This document shows, piece by piece, positions 50,491 through 59,806 of a stretch of 64,000 nucleotides of DNA. The position numbers and the translations under genes are program-made. The DNA is from Microvirga sp. Mcv34 (GTDB taxonomy: Bacteria > Pseudomonadota > Alphaproteobacteria > Rhizobiales > Beijerinckiaceae): positions 103,473 to 167,472 of the forward strand of contig NZ_JALJRK010000004.1 of NCBI RefSeq assembly GCF_024519725.1, in the 5' to 3' direction. A model generated the notes under the pieces. The model made no database searches. It worked only from the letters and a program-made list of their open reading frames with translations, and was not told the origin of the DNA. Numbering within the stretch: the first letter of the stretch is position 1; the number at the start of each line of letters is the position of its first letter.

Positions 50491-52767
50491 CTATATCTTG
50501 GGTCCGGAGCCTTCGGGATCGAGGACGAGAATGAGCGTCGCCAAAGGCGGAATCGTCAGGCTCAGGGAGCAGGGCCGGCCATGGCTCGGAACGGCCTCGG
50601 CCGTCACGCCGCCGAGATTGCCCACGTTGCCGCCGCCATACTGTCCCGCATCCGTGTTGACCGCCTCGCGATAGAAGCCCGGCAGCGGAACGCCGATGCG
50701 ATAGGCTTCCCGCGCGACCGGCGTGAAGTTCGACACCACGACGGCGACCGAGGTCTCGTCGTCGCCGCGCCGCATCCAGGCGATGACGCTGTTGCCATGG
50801 TCGTCGGACACCAGCCACTCGAATCCCTTCGCCTCGCAATCGCGCTCGTGCAGAGCGGGAATGGAGCCGTACGCGTGGTTGAGGTCTCTGATCAGCGACT
50901 GCATGCCCTTGTGATAGGAGCTGTCAAGGAGATGCCAGTCGAGACTCGTGTCGTGGTTCCACTCCCGTTCCTGCGCGATTTCCCCGCCCATGAACAGGAG
51001 CTTCTTGCCGGGATGGCCCCACATGAAGCCGAAATAGGCGCGCAGATTGGCGAAACGCTGCCATTGGTCGCCCGGCATCTTGCCGAGGAGCGATCCCTTG
51101 CCGTGAACCACCTCGTCATGGCTCAGGGGCAGGATGAAATTCTCGGAGAAGGCGTAGAGCAGCCCGAAGGTGAGATCGTGATGATGGTACCGGCGGAAGA
51201 CGGGATCCTTGCTGATGTAGCGCAAGGTATCGTGCATCCAGCCCATATTCCATTTGAACCCGAAGCCAAGCCCTCCTGCGTAGGTAGGCTGGGACACGCC
51301 CGGCCATGCGGTCGATTCCTCCGCGATGGTGACGGCGCCCGGCGAGGTGGCATAGGCGACCTCATTCATCTTGCGGATGAAGTCGATGGCGCCGAGGTTC
51401 TCGTTGCCGCCGTAGCGGTTGGGAATCCACTCTCCGGCTTTTCGCGAATAATCGAGGTAGAGCATGGACGCGACCGCATCGACGCGCAGTCCGTCCAGAT
51501 GGTACCGCTCCAGCCAGAAGCGGGCATTCGCCACGAGGAAGCTCATCACCTCCTGGCGCTCGAAATTATAGATGTAGGTGCCCCAATCCTGGTGGAAGCC
51601 CAGACGCGGATCGGCATGTTCGTAGAGATGCGTGCCGTCGAAATAGGATAGCCCGTGCGGATCGTTCGGGAAGTGCGCCGGCACCCAATCGAGAATGATG
51701 CCGATGCCCGCCGCGTGTGCCGCCTCGACGAAAGCGGCGAAATCTTCCGGCGTGCCGAAACGGCTCGTCGGCGCATAGAGCGAGATCGGCTGATAGCCCC
51801 ATGAGCCGTCGAACGGATATTCGGTGATCGGCAGAAGCTCGATATGCGTGAAGCCGAGATCCTTCACGTAAGGGATAAGCCGCACGGCCAATTCGCGGTA
51901 GGTCAGATAGCGGTTGCCCTCCTCGGGGACGCGCGCCCACGAGCCGAGATGGCACTCGTAGATCGACATTGGCGCCTTGCGGTGGTTCTGCGCGGCGCGC
52001 GATTTCATCCACTCCGAATCCTGCCAATCGAAGCTCGGAACGTTTTTGGCGATGGAAGCCGTTTCCGGTGGATGCTCCGCCGCGAAGGCGATGGGATCGG
52101 CCTTCTGGGCGAGGAGATTGCCGTGCAGGCCGATGATCTCGAACTTGTAGCGCTGCTCCGGCGTGACGTCCGGAATGAACAATTCCCAGATCCCGCCTTC
52201 ATGACGGCGGCGCATGAGGTGGCGACGCCCGTCCCAGGCATTGAAGTCGCCAACCACGCTCACCCGGCGGGCATTGGGCGCCCAGACGGTGAACAGGAAA
52301 CCTTGAATGCCTCCGAGATCCAGAAAATGCGCCCCGAGCTTCGTATAGACCGCATCGCTCGTCGGATCGCCGATCCGGACGAGATCGTCGTGGGACAGGA
52401 AGGTGCCGAAGCTGTAGGGATCGTGCCAGGTTTCGACGCTGCCGTGCCGCTCGATCCGCAGCCTGTAATCAGGTCGGTCGGGGGCGCTGAACGAGGCGAC
52501 GAGAAGACCGTCCGGAGGCATCCGCTCCATCGGGGCCAGAACGGTCTGTCCATCGCGGTCGACAACCGTCACGGCGTCGACATCCGGCACGATGGCGCGG
52601 ATCTCCCATTGGCCGGGGGACACCTCATGAGGCCCGAGCACCGAGAAGGGATCGCCCGAGTTGACGATCTCGGCAACCGATGGCGGCTCGGCCGGGCGCG
52701 GCGCTGCGCTCTGCGATCCACGACGGTGCTGATCCATTCGGTTGTCCCCCTTCATCGGCTGTCCCAT
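50491..52767 (-). CDS. glgB: 1,4-alpha-glucan branching enzyme
   Basis: A 758-residue GH13 branching enzyme with the extended bacterial form: two N-terminal beta-domains (GDPFSVLGPHEV, then the CBM48-like VWAPNARRVSVVGDFNAWDG), the catalytic barrel and a C-terminal all-beta domain. D430 in GLRVDAVASMLYLDYSR is the nucleophile, E483 in IAEESTAWPGVS the acid/base, and LSHDEVVHGKGSL holds the third acid. It makes alpha-1,6 branches on GlgA products. ATG 52767 has GGGAG upstream; ATG 52737 (GGGGGA) is an alternative. It is 115 bases downstream of the malQ-treY fusion on the same strand. Confidence 0.96.
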   Translation of the reverse strand: MGQPMKGDNRMDQHRRGSQSAAPRPAEPPSVAEIVNSGDPFSVLGPHEVSPGQWEIRAIVPDVDAVTVVDRDGQTVLAPMERMPPDGLLVASFSAPDRPDYRLRIERHGSVETWHDPYSFGTFLSHDDLVRIGDPTSDAVYTKLGAHFLDLGGIQGFLFTVWAPNARRVSVVGDFNAWDGRRHLMRRRHEGGIWELFIPDVTPEQRYKFEIIGLHGNLLAQKADPIAFAAEHPPETASIAKNVPSFDWQDSEWMKSRAAQNHRKAPMSIYECHLGSWARVPEEGNRYLTYRELAVRLIPYVKDLGFTHIELLPITEYPFDGSWGYQPISLYAPTSRFGTPEDFAAFVEAAHAAGIGIILDWVPAHFPNDPHGLSYFDGTHLYEHADPRLGFHQDWGTYIYNFERQEVMSFLVANARFWLERYHLDGLRVDAVASMLYLDYSRKAGEWIPNRYGGNENLGAIDFIRKMNEVAYATSPGAVTIAEESTAWPGVSQPTYAGGLGFGFKWNMGWMHDTLRYISKDPVFRRYHHHDLTFGLLYAFSENFILPLSHDEVVHGKGSLLGKMPGDQWQRFANLRAYFGFMWGHPGKKLLFMGGEIAQEREWNHDTSLDWHLLDSSYHKGMQSLIRDLNHAYGSIPALHERDCEAKGFEWLVSDDHGNSVIAWMRRGDDETSVAVVVSNFTPVAREAYRIGVPLPGFYREAVNTDAGQYGGGNVGNLGGVTAEAVPSHGRPCSLSLTIPPLATLILVLDPEGSGPKI

Positions 52768-52882
52768 AGGTGCTCCCGGACCGGCATGCGAGGCCGGCCC
52801 CTGCGAGAGATTCCATTATGGAGCAGGCGCTGGTTTGGACCAGAAGCGGCGCGGCTCCTAAAGGGGGCCGCGCGAATCTTTG

Positions 52883-55800
52883 TTAATGCGGGGTACCGTC
52901 GTCTCCATCGTGCTTGAGAACGACAAAGGGCAGGGCGCCCATGAGCGACGCGACCTTCTGATGATCCGAACCGATGAGAATATCCTCTCCCGTCAGGACG
53001 TTCCGCCAGCGACTTTGGGGCAGAGAGATGGTCGCATCACCCCAGGCCGTCTGACCAGAGAGATGGCCCTCGCTGTCCGTCAAACCATTCCAGAGCCGCG
53101 GCACGATGACGGCAAGCGCCGTCTCGCCATGCTGCCTGAGATAGCCGAGCAGATGGGCCGAAAGCCCGCCTTCGACCGACAGGGGCCGATAATCGCCCTC
53201 CGCGTAGAGGTCTGGGGATGCCGCTCGATCGTCAAGTAGTCGCGTGAGGATACGCTGCTTGATCCGACCGTCGGACCAGTTTTTCACCGTCGCAACCGGC
53301 TCGTTCATGGCGAGCGCCGCGATTCGCGTTTTGTAATTCACCGGCCGCCGGTTGTCGGGGTCGACCAGGGAGAAGTCCCAGAACTCGGTGCCCTGGTAGA
53401 TATCGGGAATGCCCGGCAGGGTCATCTTCAGGATGGTCCGCGAGAGCCCGTTCAGCATGCCCAGGCGAGACAGGCGCCGGGCCAGGGGCTGAAGGCGGTC
53501 GAGGATGCGGTTCTTCGGATCAAGCACGGCATGGAGGAGTTCGAGGGCCGCTCCCTCATAGGCCTCGTTCGGGGCAACCCAGCTCGTATGCCGCTTGGCT
53601 TCCCGGAGGGCCTTGGTGAGATAGCCGTCCATCCGCTCCTGGAAGGCGGCAATGGCGTCGGTGCTCTCCAGAAGCTCCAACGGCCATGCGCCGAGGAGCG
53701 CCTGCAGCAGGATCACCTGATCATTGGCGTCCGGCGCCGGTGCGCCGTTCACCTCGGACAGGTGAGGCGCGGCAACCTCCCGCCACAGATCGAGCGACCG
53801 CGCCCATTCGTCCGGCATCTCCGAAAGCGCAAGCAGGCGGGCTCGCGCATCCTCGCCACGCTTCGTGTCGTGCGTCGCGGTGGCGATCATGGCGTGCGGC
53901 CAGTCGCGGGCGCGATCCGCATTCGACTGGTGGAACGCTTGCGGAGAGAGGCCGAAATGGCCCGGATCGCCGCCGACTTCGTTGAGGGCGATCAGGCGGC
54001 CATAGCGATAGAACAGGGTGTCCTCCAGGCTCTTGGCCATGACGGGGCCCGTGAGCTGTTGGAACCGGCGCCGGAAGCGGCGTATATCGGATGGATCCGC
54101 CTTAGCCCTGCCGAGAAGCGCGGAGGCAATGAAATCGTGCACGCTGCGATCAGGCAAGGCGCTCGCGTGTTGCGCCTCACGGATCGTGTCCCCGATCAAC
54201 CGCACGTCCTCCTCCGCCGGTTCTGCCTCGCCGAGATAGCTGCGATAGACCGGGAAGGCCGCGATGATTTCGATGAGGGCTTGGCGCACAGAGAAAGCCG
54301 TGTAGTCCCGCGTGCGCCGGTCGGCATCCGCGATGGCCTTGATGTCGGAGACCAGAACCTCCAGCTCGCTGGCGAAATTCTTCTCGGTGATCTCGACCTT
54401 GGCCTGTTTAAGCAGGTCGTCATAGGAGCCCTGAAGGCCAGAGGCATCGCGGTAGATGCGCTCGAACGCGTCGCCGGCCTCGTCGTTCACGAGAACGCCG
54501 TCGATCACATTGAGCACGTCGTAGCCCGATGTTCCCGCGACCGGCCAGGGGCGCAGCGCCTCGCCGGGCTCCAGGATCTTCTCGACCGCCACGAAGAAGC
54601 CCGGCCCCACCTTCCGCTGAAGGGCGCGGGTATAGCCCTCCGGATCGGCGAGACCGTCGATGTGGTCGATCCGCAGGCCGTGGACGTGGCCCTCGTCCAC
54701 GAGGCGGAGGATGAGTTCGTGCGTCTTCTCGAAGATCTCGGGGATCTCGACCCGGATGCCCGCCAGGGTGTTGATGTCGAAGAAGCGGCGGTAGTTGATG
54801 TCGCTCGATGCCACCCGCCAGTAGGAGAGCCGATAGGCCTGTTCCTCCAGGAGGCGGTGCAGGGTGTTGAAGCTTTCCGGATGACCGGCGGTGCCGTTGA
54901 CGACCGCGACCGCGCTGTCGATGGCCTTCCGCAAGGCTGGCGAGGCCGCGACCGCTTGGGCCAGTTCGCGCTTCAGCGCCTCGGCTTCCTCCGGCGAGGA
55001 TTCGCTTTCCTCCAACGCCTTCAAGCGTTCGGTCGAGCTGCGCAATTCACCGGCCTTCGTTGGGTCGGCAAGGGCGGCAAGCGCGAGATCGAGCACGACC
55101 GGGTAGGTCGTCGGGCGGAGCGGGAACCGGTGCTCCCAATGCCAGACGCTGAAGGAGCCTTCGTCAGGGTCGAATTTCAGCTGGAGTTCTCCCTTCTCCA
55201 GCACTTCCCCGTAAAGACCGCCCAGCGATGGAACGATCAGCTTGCCGGCGGCACCGGGCCGCTCCCAGTCGATGTCGAAGGCTTTGGCGACGGGCGAGAG
55301 CCGGCCCCATTCCAGAACCGAGAGCCACCAGCCATTGTCCTTCCCGCCCACGCCCATGTGGTTCGGAACGATGTCGAGGAGGAGCTTGAGGCCATGCTCC
55401 TTCAGAGCGGCCGAGAGGCGGCGGAAGCCCTCCTCGCCGCCGAGTTCGGGATTGATGGTCGAATGGTCGACGATGTCATAGCCGTGTGTCGATCCGGGCG
55501 CGGCCGTCTGGATCGGCGAGGAATAGACATGGCTGATGCCGAGCTTCGCCAGATACGGGACGATGGCCACCGCATCGTCGAAGGTGAAGTCCTTGTGGAA
55601 CTGCAGGCGGTAGGTGGCGCGAGGCGGAGGCGAGGCGAGGGCATTGCGCCGTGCACGGGCGTCTCGTCCTTCCTCCGCCAGGGCGACGGCGAGCTTGGGC
55701 ATCAGGTTTCCCGGCGAGGCAATGGTTTCGATGGTGTTCGACAGGCGGCGGCGCCAATTGGGGTGTCCCGCATCCATACCCGGCATGTTGGGCTGGTTCA

Positions 55801-57721
55801 GTTCGCCAGAGGCGTCCTCGATCTGCAGGGCCGTGAGCACGGCCGACGTGCGGCCGAGATAGCGGATGGTCTCCTCGAGAGGCGGCTCCTCCGGAAGATC
55901 GGATGAGGGCAGGAGGCTCTCCGCGGCCAGGGCTTCCGTCAGGTGCCGCTTGTCGGCGGCGCGGGCGCGGCGCTCGTCGGCCGCCTTGGTGGGATCGAAG
56001 ATGCCGAGCGTCTGACGAAGGTCGATGTCGAGGCCGCGCCACCAGCCGGTGAAGGTCGGCAGGTCATGGGTGGTGATGACCGCCATGGCCGAGCGGGGAT
56101 ACTCGTCTGGCGTCTTGAAGGCCGATCCGTCCCGCTCGAAGGGCAACACCCGGTAGCTGAGGACGCCCGATGCCATGATGGCGTCGGAGAAGCCCTCGGG
56201 AGCCGTGCCGAGGTCCTCGGCGATCACGAGACATTGGGCGCGGTGGCTCTCCACGCGCAGCACCGCCAGCATCGCCTCGAACGGATAATCCACATAGGCT
56301 CCCTGGGACGCCGGGGCGCCGGACGGGATGAGGAACAGACGCTGGAGCTGGAACGCATGGTCGATCCGGATCGCCCCGGCGTGGCGCATATTGGCCGAGA
56401 CGAGGTCGCGGAACGCAGCCAGTCCCTGCTCCTCCAGGGTGAGCGGATTGAAGGGCGGCAAACCCCAATCCTGCCCCTGGGGCCCGAGCGGATCCGGGGG
56501 CGCCCCGATGGAGAGGCCGGGCGCATAACGCTCGGGCGTCGCCCAGATCTCGGAGCCGCCACCATCCGCGCCGACCGCGAGGTCCCGGTAGAGACCGATG
56601 GGAAGCCCTGCGGCCCGGGCCCGTTCCGCCGCCTGCGTAAGCTGATTATCGGCCAGCCATTGCAGCCAGGCATGGAAGGCCACGCGTTCTGCGTGATCCA
56701 TGCGGAACCGCCTGACGGCGACGGAATGGACGGAACGATATTCCTCCGGCCAATCGCCGCTCCAGAACCGGCCCTGCTCGCGAAAATGCTCGGCAAGAGC
56801 CTCGAAGGTGGCATGGGCCTCCAGGGCTTCGCCGCCGGCGCGCCGGAAGGCCTCGAACGTGGCATGATCGCCCGATTGCCGGAAGGTGGTCCAGAGGGCG
56901 TCGAGGAGCGGGCGCTTGAGAGCCCAGACCTCGGCATAATCGATGAGTTGGGCGCTTCGAAGCCGGGCGAGGCGCGCCTGGGCGTCCAGCTCGCCGAGAA
57001 GCCTCTCGGCGCTGCTCCCGGCAAACCCCGCGACCGCTGTGGGATCGATATAGATGGACTCGAGGAAGAGCCGCGAGGAGGGAGAATAGGGTGAGATCTT
57101 CAAGCGGTCCGAAGCGAAGAGCGCGTGGGCCGGGCTGAGCCCCAGGAAGGCCCCGCCGAGGCGTCCGACGCTCTCCGCCGCCAGCGCCACGTCCGAATAG
57201 TCGCCGATGCCGAAATCCCGCTCGGAACGCAGGGAGTAGATCTGGGCGACGGCGCCCCAGAGCCGCGCCTCTCCCTGGAAGGCATCCGGCTCCCAGCACC
57301 GGGGCGGGGCGGCGACGATGGTCGTCTCCCTGTCTCCGAAGCGGAGGCGGTGATACCCTGGCTGCAACGCCGGAATGTCCAGGCTGTCCTCGTCCCTGGC
57401 GAGCCGTCCCTCGTGGACCGCACCGTTCTCTTCGATCAGGATCCACGCCTGCGGCTCGGGCGCGGCGCTGAATTGTACCGTCGAAGGCGTATCCGCTTCG
57501 ATCGTGATGACAGCCGGGACCGGACCTTTCTTCAGGCGCTCCAACCGCGTCAGGCTCTCGCGGGCGCCGGTCTCGGAGGAGATGTCGAGCCCAAGGGCGG
57601 TCAGCAGCGCCTGCCGGGTTGGCTGGCTGGTCTCGACGCTGTTCCCGAATGCATCGGTGTAGTCCGAAGAAATACCGACAAGGGCGGCCATGCGCTCCAG
57701 GAGAGCGTCCAGCTTGCTCAT
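52883..57721 (-). CDS. malQ-treY: Fused 4-alpha-glucanotransferase (MalQ) and maltooligosyl trehalose synthase (TreY)
   Basis: A single 1612-residue frame with two full enzymes. Residues 1 to about 690 are GH77 MalQ: nucleophile D454 (AIRIDHAFQLQRLF), the acid in VIAEDLGTAPEGF, and THDLPTFTGWW. After a short linker (DARARRNALASPPP) residues 700-1612 are GH13 TreY: RATYRLQFHKDFTFDDAVAI, DIVPNHMGVGG, nucleophile D1019 (GLRIDHIDGLADPEGY) and the acid in VEKILEPGEALRP. MalQ moves glucan pieces between maltodextrins. TreY then turns the reducing end into a trehalose unit, which TreZ releases. Fusing them may tune chain length for TreY. Its ATG overlaps the treZ TGA (ATGA). Confidence 0.95.
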   Translation of the reverse strand: MSKLDALLERMAALVGISSDYTDAFGNSVETSQPTRQALLTALGLDISSETGARESLTRLERLKKGPVPAVITIEADTPSTVQFSAAPEPQAWILIEENGAVHEGRLARDEDSLDIPALQPGYHRLRFGDRETTIVAAPPRCWEPDAFQGEARLWGAVAQIYSLRSERDFGIGDYSDVALAAESVGRLGGAFLGLSPAHALFASDRLKISPYSPSSRLFLESIYIDPTAVAGFAGSSAERLLGELDAQARLARLRSAQLIDYAEVWALKRPLLDALWTTFRQSGDHATFEAFRRAGGEALEAHATFEALAEHFREQGRFWSGDWPEEYRSVHSVAVRRFRMDHAERVAFHAWLQWLADNQLTQAAERARAAGLPIGLYRDLAVGADGGGSEIWATPERYAPGLSIGAPPDPLGPQGQDWGLPPFNPLTLEEQGLAAFRDLVSANMRHAGAIRIDHAFQLQRLFLIPSGAPASQGAYVDYPFEAMLAVLRVESHRAQCLVIAEDLGTAPEGFSDAIMASGVLSYRVLPFERDGSAFKTPDEYPRSAMAVITTHDLPTFTGWWRGLDIDLRQTLGIFDPTKAADERRARAADKRHLTEALAAESLLPSSDLPEEPPLEETIRYLGRTSAVLTALQIEDASGELNQPNMPGMDAGHPNWRRRLSNTIETIASPGNLMPKLAVALAEEGRDARARRNALASPPPRATYRLQFHKDFTFDDAVAIVPYLAKLGISHVYSSPIQTAAPGSTHGYDIVDHSTINPELGGEEGFRRLSAALKEHGLKLLLDIVPNHMGVGGKDNGWWLSVLEWGRLSPVAKAFDIDWERPGAAGKLIVPSLGGLYGEVLEKGELQLKFDPDEGSFSVWHWEHRFPLRPTTYPVVLDLALAALADPTKAGELRSSTERLKALEESESSPEEAEALKRELAQAVAASPALRKAIDSAVAVVNGTAGHPESFNTLHRLLEEQAYRLSYWRVASSDINYRRFFDINTLAGIRVEIPEIFEKTHELILRLVDEGHVHGLRIDHIDGLADPEGYTRALQRKVGPGFFVAVEKILEPGEALRPWPVAGTSGYDVLNVIDGVLVNDEAGDAFERIYRDASGLQGSYDDLLKQAKVEITEKNFASELEVLVSDIKAIADADRRTRDYTAFSVRQALIEIIAAFPVYRSYLGEAEPAEEDVRLIGDTIREAQHASALPDRSVHDFIASALLGRAKADPSDIRRFRRRFQQLTGPVMAKSLEDTLFYRYGRLIALNEVGGDPGHFGLSPQAFHQSNADRARDWPHAMIATATHDTKRGEDARARLLALSEMPDEWARSLDLWREVAAPHLSEVNGAPAPDANDQVILLQALLGAWPLELLESTDAIAAFQERMDGYLTKALREAKRHTSWVAPNEAYEGAALELLHAVLDPKNRILDRLQPLARRLSRLGMLNGLSRTILKMTLPGIPDIYQGTEFWDFSLVDPDNRRPVNYKTRIAALAMNEPVATVKNWSDGRIKQRILTRLLDDRAASPDLYAEGDYRPLSVEGGLSAHLLGYLRQHGETALAVIVPRLWNGLTDSEGHLSGQTAWGDATISLPQSRWRNVLTGEDILIGSDHQKVASLMGALPFVVLKHDGDDGTPH

Positions 57722-59538
57722 GCCGATTGTCCTTTCAAGATGATGCCCGTCCAGGGCGCGAGTTGTAGATTGCTGCGGCTCGTGTCGATCCCAGGGCTCG
57801 CCCAGAGCGCATGGGCGCCGTTCTCGATGTTCATGTCAGCGGGAGCGCCGCCGAAATTCACAAGCAGGCGGAGCGTGCTATCGGAGAAGCGCCAGCTCAC
57901 ATCGAGAATGTTCTCCGGCGACACCGTGTAACGCGAGCCGCGATAATCGCTCTTGAGAAGCGGAACGATCTCCGTCCGCCGGATGTCGAGGAGATGACGG
58001 GTCCGTGACAGAACCTCTCGATGCGGGGAACGTTCCGCTTCCGACCAGTCGATCCGGGAATTATCAAAAGTCGCTCGATCCGTCGGGTCGGGGATCCTCT
58101 GCGACATGTCCGGATCCGCGAAGGCCTTGAAGCGCTTGAACTCGCCGCGCCGTCCGTCCCGGACCGCCTTGGCCAGATCCGGTTCGTTTTCGAAGTCGAC
58201 GAAGAACTGGAACGGAGTCGATGCCGCCCATTCCTCGCCCATGAACAGAAGCGGGATCTGCGGCGAGAGAAGAAAGATCGCCTGCGCGAGTTCGAGGCGC
58301 TCCGGTGCGATCAGATGGGCAAGGCGCTCGCCGAAGGCGCGGTTGCCGACCTGGTCGTGGTTCTGGAGGAAGGCCACGAAGGCGCTCGGCGGCAGATGTC
58401 CCGAGGGCTCGCCGCGAACGAAACCGCTTTTGTGCGGCGACGGATCGCCCTGATAGGCGAAGCCTTCCGCCAGGGACCGGCCCAGGTGCTGAAGCGGCTT
58501 GTCGGCGTAATCCTCGTAATAGCCCTCGTTCTCCCCGGTCAGGAGCGCGTGCCAGGCATTGTGGATGTCATCCGCCCATTGGGCCGTATGAAGCTTTGGC
58601 CGGCGCTCCTCGTCGCGATTGAGCCAGCGCGCCTGATTGGCCTCGTTCTCGAGCACCAGGTGAACATGCCGCTCGGGGATCGCCTGCCTGATGCGGTCCG
58701 CCAGCTCCTCGATAAAATGTTTTTCTCCATCGTCGACGATGGCGTGGACCGCGTCGAAGCGAAGCCCATCGAAATGGAACTCCTCCAGCCAGTAGAGCGC
58801 ATTGTGGAAGAAGAAGTCGCGCACGACGCGGCTGCCTTCGTCATCCACGTTGATCCCCGCGCCCCAGGGCGTCGGGTGGCGTTCTGTGAAGAAGCTCTTG
58901 GCATAGGCATGGAGATAATTTCCGGATGGCCCGAAATGGTTGTAGACCACATCGAGGAACATCATGAGGCCGAGCTCGTGCGCACGCTCTACGAGGCGCT
59001 TGAGATCCTCCGGGCTTCCATAGGCCGCGTCCGGCGCATAGGGCAGGACGCCGTCATAGCCCCAGTTGCGTCGCCCCGGGAAGTCGCCGATCGGCATGAG
59101 TTCGATGGCCGTCACGCCAAGGTCCTTCAAGGCCTCGAGCTTGCCCATGAGGCCTGCATAGGTCCCTTCCGGCGTGGCCGTTGCGACATGAACCTCGTAG
59201 AGAACGGTCTCCTCCCATGGGCGGCCCGTCCAGGACATGTCCGACCAATCGTAGGATTGCGGATCAACCACGAGGCTTAATCCATGGACGTCGTCGGGCT
59301 GGAAGCGGGACGCCGGGTCGGGCACAACGAGATCGCCGTCGATCCTGTAGCCATAGCGGCTTCCGGCGCGCGCCTGCTCGGAGACATGGCGGTACCATCC
59401 CTCGGCATCCGCCGTCAGCGGATGCTCCGTGTCGTCGAGCACAAGGTTCACCTCGCGCGCCGTCGGCGCCCACAAGGCAAAGCGAGTGCCATCGGAGGTT
59501 ATCTCTGCCCCGAAGGGCATGGAGTGAACGCGCCGCAT
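57718..59538 (-). CDS. treZ: Malto-oligosyltrehalose trehalohydrolase
   Basis: A 606-residue GH13 enzyme of normal TreZ length. It releases free trehalose from the maltooligosyl-trehalose made by TreY. An N-terminal CBM48-type domain (FGAEITSDGTRFALWAPTA) comes first. D262 in FDGLRFDAVHAI and E297 in LVLENEANQARW are the nucleophile and acid; FLQNHDQVGNRAFGERL carries the third acid. LFMGEEWAASTPFQFFVDFE is a TreZ hallmark. It is the first gene of the leftward glycogen-trehalose run and overlaps the fusion gene by 4 bases. ATG 59538 has GGGGA upstream; ATG 59520 is possible. Confidence 0.96.
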   Translation of the reverse strand: MRRVHSMPFGAEITSDGTRFALWAPTAREVNLVLDDTEHPLTADAEGWYRHVSEQARAGSRYGYRIDGDLVVPDPASRFQPDDVHGLSLVVDPQSYDWSDMSWTGRPWEETVLYEVHVATATPEGTYAGLMGKLEALKDLGVTAIELMPIGDFPGRRNWGYDGVLPYAPDAAYGSPEDLKRLVERAHELGLMMFLDVVYNHFGPSGNYLHAYAKSFFTERHPTPWGAGINVDDEGSRVVRDFFFHNALYWLEEFHFDGLRFDAVHAIVDDGEKHFIEELADRIRQAIPERHVHLVLENEANQARWLNRDEERRPKLHTAQWADDIHNAWHALLTGENEGYYEDYADKPLQHLGRSLAEGFAYQGDPSPHKSGFVRGEPSGHLPPSAFVAFLQNHDQVGNRAFGERLAHLIAPERLELAQAIFLLSPQIPLLFMGEEWAASTPFQFFVDFENEPDLAKAVRDGRRGEFKRFKAFADPDMSQRIPDPTDRATFDNSRIDWSEAERSPHREVLSRTRHLLDIRRTEIVPLLKSDYRGSRYTVSPENILDVSWRFSDSTLRLLVNFGGAPADMNIENGAHALWASPGIDTSRSNLQLAPWTGIILKGQSA

Positions 59539-59621
59539 CGAATCCCCGGAATCTCTTCATGGAAAGCACTTGCGAACGAGCATCTTAAGGCAATGTTCCA
59601 GCCAGCATCAAAAAAACAGCC

Positions 59622-59676
59622 AAGCTCGGCTTCCAAGCTCGGATTCCATCTAATGCTCAAGGTGACATAAGCTCGG
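59622..59676. repeat. Three AAGCTCGG copies between divergent treZ and glgA2
   Basis: AAGCTCGG occurs at 59622-59629, 59635-59642 and 59669-59676 within the 268-base gap that must hold both promoters. The spacing (13 and 34 bases) is not regular. It could be a cluster of regulator half-sites, but an octamer three times in a short region is weak evidence. Confidence 0.25.
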
Positions 59677-59806
59677 CATTTATCCCGGATCGGGGTACCC
59701 GAAAATTTTCTGAAATTTCTTCGGAACCCATCTCGGGGTCAATGAGTTTAACAGCGCGACTGCCTTATGGCGCGGGGGTCGCTGGGGATCGCGCCGCTGA
59801 GCGAAC

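Noticed and set aside
53531-55906. A 791-residue plus-strand frame opposite the malQ-treY fusion
   Set aside because: It is a shadow with no start signal or motif; the fusion frame has all GH77 and GH13 residues.
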